A DNA stretch of 64,000 bases, taken from contig OY751487.1 in assembly GCA_963565915.1 (NCBI GenBank), positions 1,550,001 through 1,614,000 on the forward strand. Reading direction: 5' to 3'. This document shows positions 54,833 to 64,000 of the stretch, one piece after another. The DNA is from Entoloma clypeatum. Taxonomy: Eukaryota > Basidiomycota > Agaricomycetes > Agaricales > Entolomataceae. The position numbers and the translations under genes were made by a program. The notes beneath the pieces were generated by a model that was given only the letters and a program-made list of their open reading frames with translations, did no database searches and was not told the origin of the DNA. The stretch's first letter is position 1. Each line of letters starts with the position of its first letter.

Positions 54833-55308
54833 TGTTCCAACTTCGTGTGTGAGTTTCTTTCAATTCCCAGGTACAGGGGTAGGGCATCAGGGTTAACGCC
54901 CTTATTGTTACCCAGATCCTCCGATCTACCTCCCACCTTCTCATGCCCAGCGGCTCTCGATCCTTGTTCACCGCAGTAGTCGTTGAACTGTAACGATCGG
55001 CCCAACAGCAACGCCTTGCCAGTTCAAGCTCGTGTCTAGAATTCTCCCTTGTTTCTCAACTTTTGATAAGATCTCTTGATTATTGGCCTTTTTCTATGAG
55101 GAACTGGATTTCTTGATATGTACCTTTATGCACATACTATGTACAGTTTTTCCATACGCATCCCTCCCCTGTCTATAACGTGTTTTGTACAGTAAAATCA
55201 CCGTCAGACCAGTGTAGGATTTGGTGACTGGGAGGGTACTCGAGATGTACCTTGTCATCTAGCCTAAAGTCCATCTTATCCACTCGATGCCCTCTCTTCT
55301 CATCCTCA
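54833..55308. other. Intergenic, no gene seen
   Basis: 3' flank of the secreted-protein gene and promoter of the methyltransferase gene. Confidence 0.5.
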
Positions 55309-56278
55309 ATGTCGTCTCCGATTCTCGTCGACACTTTTGCTGAAGCCAACAAGGATTATTTCAACAAGATCGCACATGGGTATGACGAGCTACCTCATGC
55401 AGTTGAGCGCGCTCGCAGGTGAGCATCAAACTAGTCCTGTAACGCGACTATCATAACGGAGCTTCCTCCGACACTTAGAACAGCCGCGGCACTGATCAAG
55501 GCCTACAATTTCGATGAAAACTCGACGACTATCATGGAATATGCGTGCGGTACAGGTTCGTGCCAGCATATATATGAAGAAAACAAACGACGATTGACAA
55601 TGACATCCTTTCGATCACCTTCCACAGGCCTGGTCTCAAGAGAGCTGGCGCAATACGCGAAGCGCATCGTCGGAGTAGACATCAGCCAGGGAATGGTAGA
55701 TAAATTCAACAAGCGAGTCGAGAACCAGGGAATACCGCTGGAAGAGATGCAAGCCATTTGCGTCGAACTGAAGGGTAAACCAGGAGAGCTCGACGATGAG
55801 AAGTTCGATGCGATAGTGGTGAGTTTCTGAGACGTGTCCCCCCCCCCCCCCCTTTCAGGATGGGTTACTTATGGTGTTCAACTCCATCCCGTGCTGCACG
55901 CAGTGTGCTTCTGCATATCATCACTTCGCATCTATCGACGATGTTACACGCGTCTTGACGTATTTCCTCAAACCAAGCGGAATGTTACTTGTTGTCGATC
56001 TTATGAAATTGGACCATGAGGGACACGGACACGGACAGGGACATGGACATGAGCACCAGCATTCCCAACAGCACATACAGGGACATGGTCATGCAGCGCT
56101 GGTTCCAGAGGATCTGCATCGATATGTGCCCCATCGTAACGGTTTGAGCGAAGACGCCATGCGAAGTGCATTTGAGGGTGCTGGCCTCACTTCATTCTCG
56201 TTCTCAGAGGCAATAACTGCTAAACAGCACGGAGAGGAAGTTCAGCTTTTTCTCGCAACAGGAGTCAAACCAGCTTAA
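55309..56278 (+). CDS. SAM-dependent methyltransferase with His-rich insert
   Basis: Four exons, 55309-55418, 55479-55555, 55628-55818 and 55904-56278, give 250 aa. Class I (type 11/25) fold: DYFNKIAHGYDELP, motif I MEYACGTGLVSREL, motif II IVGVDISQGMVDKFNKR, FDAIVCASAYHHFASIDDVT, and LTYFLKPSGMLLVVDLM. Between strands 5 and 6 an insert (56015-56095) is built of HGHGQGHGHEHQHS-type repeats, 11-12 His in about 27 residues, absent from most relatives and able to bind metal. Then HRYVPHRNGLSEDAMRSAFE and a usual C-terminal beta strand. The substrate is unknown. Intron 3 (55819-55903) carries a C16-type run. Convergent with REV1, 97 bp apart. Confidence 0.88.
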
Positions 56279-56375
56279 GGGTATCCAGTGGCGGAGCGGT
56301 CTGAGCATATATTTTCGGTAGATCATGAATAAAATACATAACTGTATATTCCACCCCCAACCCGTTTCCAACAGT

Positions 56376-59300
56376 TCACTTGAGCGACAACCGCCCTCCA
56401 AACTTCCGACGCGCCACAACATCCATCTTCGCCTTCACCTCCCTAAACACCTTCCACCAAGCTTCCCCGACCGGATCTCCTTGGCTCGGATCCACACAGT
56501 CTTCATCGTCCACATATTCAGACCCACCCCAATGCCGCCTCAGAAGCACCAACCACCACTTCATGACCGCCACTGCCCGCTGCACGCTCACGTCAGAGAA
56601 TGTTCGGCCATCAACCGCCTGCTCCAAATACTTCGTGAAGAACTCGACGTCCTTCTCCTTAGGCGGCCACCGCTGATACACGTTTACCCAGCCCTCCAGT
56701 GCTTTTTGTATATCATCCGTATCCGTGAACGGAACCTTCTCCTTCTTCCCCTTCCCCTGCAGCCTCAAAATGGGCGGCGCCACATACCTAGCTCGCGGGG
56801 GAGGTGCTCGCCAAAGAAGATGTGCAGGTATCGGCTTCTTCCTCCGCGGCTTCAGAACCTTGCGCCGCGAAGGAGGTGAAGGGATCGCACCCCGTTCTTT
56901 GATAATCCGCAGCATGGTGAGTTGCTCATGTTGCAGCGGAGGAGGCAACGCCCTAAAGACCGCGGGATCGATGTTGAGCTCCCGGAGGGCAGCGTCAGAT
57001 ATCTTGGCAGCTCCTGCCAACCCCCCTTTCTTCCTCTTGAGGATGCCAGCGTCTTCGAGGAACTTTTTGGCCGAGAAGGTGGCACGGCCGTTCTGAGGAC
57101 GAAGTTGGCGGGCGATTCGCTTGAAGTTCGGAGGTTTGAAGGGACGGTTGTTGTTTGGAAAGACCTTTTTGCCTGCTTGAGCTGCAAGAGGCGGTGGCCC
57201 TGTCGTAGGCAAAGGAGCAGACCGGCGCTGATATTCGGCTTCGAATTCTTCTCTCACGTCGGGGGGTAGGGCTTCGAACACTTCCATATCTACTTGAGAA
57301 AATGATGGCAGATCGATGGAAGGTTTCGATGGTGATTCGCTCGCACGGGTGTCTGGCTGAGGAGGGTCAACAGGTTGGAGGGGCTTTGAGACCACTACAG
57401 GTCGCTTTGGGTTCCAAGCTGGTACCGGCGCAAACTTGACTGGGCTGTGTGGGCGCCGGAAAGGTAACATTGCCTGACCCTGAGGTGATGGCTTAGCTCC
57501 AGACGATGGACTCTCAAGCTTCTGGATCTGGATTCCAATTCCCCGCAGCTCTTTCGGATCGAAATTGAAGGATCGCAATAAGCGCCATGCATGTTCTCCA
57601 ATAACCCTCGAGTCACTTGTCGCTCGCCCGCCAGACCCAATGAGGGCCATCTGCTTATTGTACAGGTCACAAGCGCCATGTCCTAGGAACTACAGTGACT
57701 TGTAAAGTCTCATTGTGCGGAGGAAGGTTTAAGAGTGACAGACCTTTGGGGGTTCCACAGGTGAAGTGGGGTCTCGTTTCATGATTTTCAAAGTTATACA
57801 GCGCCCAAGCATTCCTATGTCGTCAAGCCGCTTTGCGACCTCGGTGGCCATCTGATATACAAAGGTTTGTGCCTGGTCATTATCCTCGAACCGAATTCCA
57901 TACTGTCACAAGGGAATGAGTATATGCTAGCAAGGAAAAAGAGGCCATCCCGACATTGATCTCACACGACACTGATTTCCGAGGTTTATCAGATTCCAGT
58001 TTCTTGTCATCGATTCCCCGGATGGCGTTGTACAGCGTCTCGCCTGTGGACTTTCCCAAAGCATCACACAAGGCCGATTTGCTTTTATCTGCCAATTCGC
58101 CGAGTTTCGTCGCGCCGAGCTTCTCTTGCGCTTTCTGCATTGTGGACGTGCCAAAACCGTGGAGGTCCGCTATGCAGAGAGGAGCAAGGAACTCTTGAAG
58201 ATCGTCAGGTACTAGGTGGTATGATCCTGCAGGCTTGGCACGTCGGGTGGCGAGACGGGCGAGCAAGATATTGTGAGAAATTCCGATACTGACTAGAAAA
58301 GAGTTGAGAAAGGAATTGTGAAGTGCCGTTCGAAAACGAGATACTTTCACACCCAGTAGCCTGTCGTATTTGGGCCCGGATGGTTTCCGCAAAGTCTTTT
58401 GCGGGGTCAATGGAAGGATCGTAAGAGCTTTGCGAGCGGAGTTGTGTGACAAGACTCGTTACGTCCATAAGAGCTTCATCGACTGAAACTGCTTGAAGGT
58501 CGTCGGCGTAAGGCATGAGGATAGTGTAGAACTTGAGAGAGAGTTGTTTATATCTAGGGTTATCCTCAGCCATTGTTGGACAAAAGTGGGGGCGGATTAG
58601 CTCGCCTTTCAAACTCGTATGGAATCGTAATGAGGCCGGGACATAATCGTCGTGCGCGTTGAAGGCTTCAGAACAGAAATCAGGAATTGTCCAAGGAGGG
58701 ATCCGAAGAAACCTTATACCTCATCCCATTCTTAACACCAAAGCTTCTGGCTTCATAGCTGGAACTAGCAATCTCACTTGTGCTCGCCACCCCACCCTGT
58801 CCACCCTGGGAATGACACACAACCACTGGTTTGCCCTTCAGATGCCCACGAGTTAACAATCCGGCAGAGACAAAAAAGCAGTCAAAATCGCAATGCATAA
58901 TGACGCGGTCATCCACTGCCTTTTCCTTTCCTTTCCCCTTCGCCCTCGAAGGTGACTTCATCACGAGCTCTGCTCCTCTCATACTGACTCCTTCCGTGAT
59001 TCCGGGGATCTCAGACGCGACACGCCCGACGAGTTGCATGCCTCCAGGGGTCTCTGCCCGCTCCTGGGCTTCTTGAACGAGGTTTTTCAGCTCGGCTTTC
59101 CACGTGGATAGATGATGTAGCCTCGAATTCTTGTAAAACCCTTCAACGAAATCCGGTGCGATGGAAGTGTGAGCTTTCCTCCATTGGGGATTGGCCATGA
59201 CGCGAGCCGCGATAGGGTTTGAATCGTGAGTAGCATATAGATGGGCTTCTTTCGTGTCTTTGGGCTGGTCGATGGCCGGGAACCGCGAAGTAGTGACGGA

Positions 59301-60236
59301 TTGAAGTGGTGCCGCGGGAGGTTTTGTGGGAACGACGGGTTCCGCCGTGGGCGGGGGAGGGGCTTCCGCAGCGATCTTGGCTCTCGTACCAAGTGTAGGC
59401 TTCCTGGGAGTCGATGGAGGCGTTTGAAATCCGTCGAGGCGGATCTGCTGCTTTTGGGACGGATGGATGCTCTGCGGCCCTTGATTTGGCACGAAGACGA
59501 AATCCTGCCAGGGTAGAAGAACGCCAGCTTTATCGCTTTCGACGAGCCATTCCGGTCTGACCACTTTCATGTTTTTGAAATCACGTATCTTGGCAGGGGT
59601 AAGTGAGCAGGCAATGATGTGGGTTCTGAATTTTTCAGTGTTAGCGTTGCAACGGGTGTCCGGGTCAAATCTACTCACACGAGGCTCTTCTTGTCAAGGT
59701 ACGGTTGAAACGCACCACCATGCTTGATGATTAATTTCCGAAGGTCTTGAACGGAAGGCTGAGTCCAACCATTGATCTGGGACAAGAAAGGGTGAATACC
59801 AGTCATTATTGAGTCTGTGCATTCATGTACTCACGTAGATAGACAAACCCCGGAAGATCTTGGCGTCATTGCTCCCGTTCTCCTGGGGTTCTTCAAGCTC
59901 CTGATTCTGAATCTGTAACTTGGCGCGTTTCCTGCGCATGTACTCTCCCCAGCCTCCGAAATGGGACGCGCCATATATGTCTTCGTCATCTTCGGCCCGC
60001 GCGCGTTTCCCCCGCTCTTCAAATGCCTCCAACCGGCGGCGCTTCAAGGATGGGTGTGAGGGAGGAGGAGGTTCTGGTTGACTTGATTCCTGACTAAACT
60101 CGTCTCGCGCGTCATTTGGAGTATTATCACCGGGAAGAACGGCCGTATCGAGTGCGTGCAGAAATGCCGAATCGTCTTCTTCGTAATAGTCGGAAGAATT
60201 GGTTTGTGAAAGGATGGGGGGATCCATGTTCTTCAT
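56376..60236 (-). CDS. REV1: REV1 translesion DNA polymerase
   Basis: Eight exons, 60236-59835, 59776-59679, 59625-58720, 58665-58606, 58553-58345, 58292-57955, 57902-57744 and 57689-56376, give 1161 aa. BRCT at about residues 125-210 (IFRGLSIYINGWTQPSVQDL; THIIACSLTPAKIRDFK; VVRPEWLVES). Y-family core: MHCDFDCFFVSAGL near 408, YEARSFGVKNGMS, RARRLCPGLITIPYEFERY, SVDEALMDVT near 511, then SIGISHNILLARLATRRAKP. The little finger is in CEINYGIRFEDNDQAQTFVY. UBM-like LPPDVREEFEAEYQ and a C-terminal Rev7/polymerase-docking domain follow. REV1 is the dCMP transferase that organises translesion synthesis. A 60-nt exon is followed by a GC-AG intron (58554-58605, donor GCGAGC). A second ATG lies at 60227. 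Confidence 0.95.
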
Positions 60237-60434
60237 ATTTCTAGCTCATGTGGCTTGCTAGAGGACGGCATGACAGTAATGTTCACTCAACAAACGGAGT
60301 CAATCCGAGTCAATCTGCAGCCGGACTCGGAGTCAGTGAAAGTGGGTCATTGTTTGCCTCTATTTGGCCTCGTGACACCACAACCCTCTGCCGCCCACAA
60401 CGTCGACCAGCATCCTCAAGACATACCGATAAAA
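60237..60434. promoter_or_regulatory. Compact divergent promoter REV1 / eL8
   Basis: Only 198 bp separate the start codons of the DNA-repair polymerase and a ribosomal protein gene, so the two promoters must overlap. No specific element is claimed. Confidence 0.5.
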
Positions 60435-61720
60435 ATGGTGAGCCTTCAGCGTCCCCGTCCAGGAGCTCCAGCTTCAGCAGTTCAACACCTCAAGGATCTA
60501 TCGACCGAGGTGGATGGCAAGTTTTCAGTTCGGATGACCTCATAAGTTTCACTCACACACGTTTCTAGGACTGCACCAGCACTGAGAGGAATCGAATCTC
60601 GTCGAGAATTGTTTTCTGTAGCGCAGAGCCGAAAGGCAATGATGTGCATTTATTGCTGGGTCGTGGACGCCTGTCGTCCTCGACGCTAGAGCTCCGAGGC
60701 GCAATGTCGATCTTTCAATCACATTGCTGACTCGTCTCAATGACCAGCCGCCCAAAGCCAAAACCGGAACCGGAAAGAAGCCCGCCGCCGCCCCCTTTGG
60801 TGTCAAGAAGAACACCAAGGCCAAGAAGAACCCTCTCTTCGAGGCCACCCCCAAGAACTTCGGTATTGGTGAGTGTTTATTCCATTTACCGTGGACTTGT
60901 CTCGCTCAACGAACTTTGCTAGGCCAGGGCATCCGCCCCAAGGTTGACCTGACCCGTTTCGTCAAATGGCCCGAATATGTCCGCCTCCAACGCCAAAAGG
61001 TTATTCTCCACCAGCGTCTTAAGGTTCCCCCCGCAATCGCCCAGTTCTCTCACACCTTGGACAAGAACACCGCCACTCAGCTTTTCAAGCTTTTGAACAA
61101 GTACCGCCCTGAATCAAAGCCCGAGAAGAAGGCCCGATTGGAGGCAACTGCTACTGCTGTTGCTGCTGATGGCAAGGACAAACAAGTACGTGGACCGTGA
61201 TTCTCACGGGGAGTCACTCGGATGCTCAGCCTTAACGTACAGGACAACAAGAAGCCCTTGTTCGCCAAATTTGGTCTCAACCACATCGTTGCCCTCGTAG
61301 AGGCGAAGAAGGCCTCTCTCGTTGTCATCGCCCACGATGTCGACCCCATTGAGCTCGTCGTCTTCCTGCCTGCCTTGTGCCGCAAGATGGGCGTGCCCTA
61401 CGTCATTGTCAAGGGTAAAGCTCGCCTTGGGACTGTTGTCCACAAGAAGACCGCTGCCGTTTTGGCCCTCCAGGACGTCAAGAGCGAGGACCAGAGGGAA
61501 CTTGCCACTATCATCAGCGCTGCCAAGGCGAACTTGTATGTTATTGTAGTTTTTGTTTTTCATACACCCTTCTCATGCGCCTGACAGCTCCGACAAGTAC
61601 GAGGAGCACCGTCGCCAGTGGGGTGGTGGTATCCGTGGCAACAAATCCACCGCCATGCTCCGAAAGCGCGCGAAGGCTGCTGGCCAGAGTCTGTCTGCTG
61701 CCGCCCTTGGCAAGCTCTGA
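60435..61720 (+). CDS. RPL8: 60S ribosomal protein eL8 (L7a)
   Basis: Five exons, 60435-60437 (ATG alone), 60748-60868, 60923-61185, 61243-61535 and 61588-61720, give 270 aa. The first intron (60438-60747, 310 nt, GTGAGC...ACCAG) follows the start codon directly, a frequent layout in fungal ribosomal protein genes. The conserved sequence [51 protein letters not shown] and [15 protein letters not shown] is followed by the L7Ae/L30e fold ([60 protein letters not shown]). The tail is [20 protein letters not shown]. eL8 binds 25S rRNA in the large subunit. Confidence 0.95.
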
Positions 61721-62437
61721 TGGGCCACTTCGAATGCTTCGCCGTTGGGGATGTGTGGGTCAAAATAGGACGTCCCGTAACCTGTCATCTCATCTCCATG
61801 TTATGATTATATATAGATCTCATGTCATTAACCAAATGCATGCACATTTATGAAATTTATGAGCGTTTTATATAGACCGCCAACATTGCATCGATTGCGC
61901 GGTCTGACTTGACAAGGTAAAGAAGGCGATAGGATGAGGCTTGCTGGATTTGGAGTTTGGGCCGGATGCCTTCAGCTAACAGATTGCAGTACACCTTTGA
62001 ATTGCCTCACCATCGGAATCTTCAATTCAGTGAATTCAATTAGTCTGTGCCTCGGCCTCCTTGGATGTAGCTCCCTCCTTACGTTGTCCATCTTTTGCCC
62101 GTGGCCAGTAGTTCGTCCAGGTCATGCCCCATGAGTCAAAACCAAGAGAAGCTCTTTTCCAATCGGAGGAGTGAAATAAGGATTCCGCGCTCGCTCTCAT
62201 ATGAGGTTGGACGTAGATGTGGGCTGGTTATCGCGGGATGGCCATCCGTGATGAGCCATGAAGCTCTTAGTTGTCGTGATCAGGGTGCATTGGCGCGATT
62301 TGAGGTTGGACGTAGCAACGCTGGCGGAGGTGTAGGCCAATCATGGAAGAAAAGAACTCAGGGGTCATCGATCATCAGGCTTGTACAGTCCGTTCGCGAA
62401 TTCATAGTAGACTCACCTTGCCACGTCTTCTCCCATC
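61721..62437. other. Intergenic with a repeated 15-bp motif
   Basis: 3' flank of the ribosomal gene and promoter of the acid phosphatase gene. TGAGGTTGGACGTAG occurs twice in direct orientation (62202-62216 and 62301-62315), 99 bp apart, 123-236 bp before the phosphatase start. Confidence 0.5.
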
Positions 62438-64000
62438 ATGTCTGGCCCCAAACCAGACGTCGAGGTCGGACAGCGCTATCCCCAATCTGCCTACGAAATC
62501 GCGGACGACGAGCAGGATGCTCTGCTACCCACTCCTGCCGGCGCCACCGTCCCTTCTTCAACCAAGTCATCGCCACGATGCTACAACAGCAGACGCTTTG
62601 GCTTCGTACATGTAACTCTGGCCTTCCTTGCTGGACTCTTCGCATGCGCCTTCATGCAACTTGCTGTCCATGGGCCTGATTGTTTCTCTTCCAAGAATGC
62701 CAACGCAGGTTGTGCGCCGTCAGATGACAGTTCAGTCAAGGTCCTCGCACCTCCATACGTCGGCTCCACGGAACGGCACAACTTCCCCCCTGCTACCCCC
62801 ACTAATGCCTATCCATCCCTCTTCCCTACCGACGTAGGTTATCCAGGCGGAACGCCGACCGGAGCTGAGCCTGCGGTGCTCGTCACGGCCCCGTCCTATC
62901 CCATTCACACCGGTGCAGCCCAACTCGTGATCCCAGACACCTTGGGAGGCAAGCAAGCTTCCAAGGGTTTTGATTTGTTCAAGTCGTGGAGCAATTTGTC
63001 CCCATGGTACAGTGTTGACCGGACGGCTTTTGGTCTGGATACGTCCCCTGAAGTCCCTGATACATGTCGCGTTACCGGGCTGCACTTCTTGCACAGACAT
63101 GGTGCTCGGTATCCAACGGCTTGGTGTGAGTTTATCCCACAGATGTCTCTAGAAGGTTTAGATCACTAAAGGCATGTCTAGCTTCCTATGCTGGGCCTGC
63201 CAAATTTGCAGGCCGACTTCACAAATCACCTGAGAAGTGGAACGCAACCGGGGACCTTGAATTTCTGAACGAATGGTGAGTGCCGATCAATGTTCATATT
63301 ATGATCACCCGTTTTTCTCATCGACTTGGTAAAGGACATACAAGCTTGGCGAAGAATGTATGAATCTCTTAAAAGGAAGCTTGTTCATGGGCTAAGCTTT
63401 TCTACAGTGCTCACCCCATTCGGTCGTCAACAATTGTGTATGTTCTACAACAATATTCCACGAGTTCCCACCTTTTATGTCGTTAGATGACCTGGGTATC
63501 TCTATGCGCCTGAAGTACGGATTCCTTCTCAAGGTTTGGTGGGATTTTTATGTATCTTGGTCTCCACGCTTATCAGTGATCTGCAGAACTTCACGGAATC
63601 CAACACAATACCTGTTTTCCGAACCGAATCCCAGTAGAGATGATTATACTTCAGCCCTGCCTTGCCCTGACAATATATCTTAGAGACCGCATGCTCAAGT
63701 CCGCGCTCAATTTCGTAATCGGTTTCTTTGGGTATCCCTTTGAGGGCCAATACCAACAAAGCATTACCATCGAAGAAAAAGGGGTATGGCTTGCTTGCTT
63801 GCTCTCTGGAAATTATCTCATCATCGACTACATTAGTTCAACAATACCCTTGCTCCATATAGAATGTTAGTGTTGTATACGTTCAAGAAAATGACCAGAC
63901 TCTGACTCTTTCCCTCGATAGGTGCCCGAATGCCGATGATGGAAAGAAGAGTGACCGTGGTGTTTGGTACCTCGAGAGATGGGCGGCTATTTACCTTGCG
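62438..64000 (+). CDS. Histidine acid phosphatase/phytase-like, membrane-anchored, 3' truncated
   Basis: Nine exons within the window: 62438-63125, 63182-63275, 63335-63357 (23 nt), 63408-63437, 63487-63533, 63587-63633, 63684-63783, 63837-63865 and 63922 to the edge. The N-terminus is cytosolic (acidic, YEIADDEQDALLP), followed by one helix (FGFVHVTLAFLAGLFACAFM, residues ~50-70) acting as a type II signal anchor. The catalytic motif is LHFLHRHGARYPTAW (RHGxRxP) near residue 220. Then AGPAKFAGRLH, ATGDLEFLNEWTYKLGEELL, TPFGRQQLYDLGISMRLKYG, FLLKNFTESNTIPVFRTES, DRMLKSALNFVIGFFGYPFE, and CPNADDGKKSDRGVWYLERW. The family hydrolyses phosphomonoesters, often phytate/inositol phosphates, outside the cytosol. 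The C-terminal HD motif lies beyond the window. Confidence 0.9.

Noticed and set aside
55839..55854. Run of C residues inside the methyltransferase gene as a frameshift site
   Set aside because: The run lies inside a canonical intron (55819-55903), so its length does not affect the protein.
60640..60731. Possible C/D-box snoRNA in the first intron of the eL8 gene (ATGATGT ... CTGA)
   Set aside because: Box spacing is right, but the C box is imperfect, no terminal stem pairs, and no convincing D' box or rRNA guide could be found by eye.

Overview
The window is nuclear DNA of a filamentous basidiomycete, most likely an agaricomycete. The evidence is: a fungal-type eEF3 gene; very intron-dense genes whose introns are mostly 46-70 nt; F-box/LRR gene families; PL8 and PL14 polysaccharide lyases; tRNA genes with introns next to the anticodon; and a LINE of the kind found in fungi. 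No species can be named from sequence alone. For most recognised genes I rebuilt the splicing by hand, and the exon lengths sum to intact reading frames.

Layout. 1-6.4 kb is a recent segmental duplication carrying two F-box/LRR genes (about 97% identical proteins), two copies (one inverted and cut by the window edge) of a tiny secreted-peptide gene, and a Q-rich gene. 6.8-20.9 kb is a conserved housekeeping block: eEF3 and V-ATPase subunit a (minus strand), the polyadenylation factor PFS2 (plus), an unrecognised gene, and a CBM21 protein-phosphatase-1 targeting subunit (minus). 21.8-25.4 kb is an SPX-EXS (SYG1/XPR1) gene of about 23 exons. 26-34 kb holds an unrecognised gene, then secreted PL8 and PL14 lyases and an L-rhamnose mutarotase on one strand, a possible acidic-polysaccharide catabolic cluster. 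34.3-35.4 kb is a Rab11/Ypt31 GTPase with a 5-nt exon. 36-42 kb holds further F-box or LRR genes, one of them frameshifted. 42.3-49.4 kb is a tRNA-Glu followed by a TA-flanked terminal-inverted-repeat element split by a full-length LINE with two intact ORFs, a 15-bp target duplication and a poly(A) tail. 49.7-53.1 kb is a tandem pair of 11-exon M50B-like zinc metallopeptidase genes, followed by a tRNA-Thr. 54.5-64 kb carries a small secreted protein, a methyltransferase with a His-rich insert, the translesion polymerase REV1, ribosomal protein eL8, and the 5' part of a membrane-anchored histidine acid phosphatase that runs off the right edge.

The most unusual features are gene-structural: exons of 5, 10, 13, 18, 20 and 23 nt, and at least three GC-AG introns that share a GCGAG donor. 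Coordinates for spliced genes are given as outer bounds, with exon positions in the evidence where I worked them out. All function assignments come from motif recognition by eye, without database searches.
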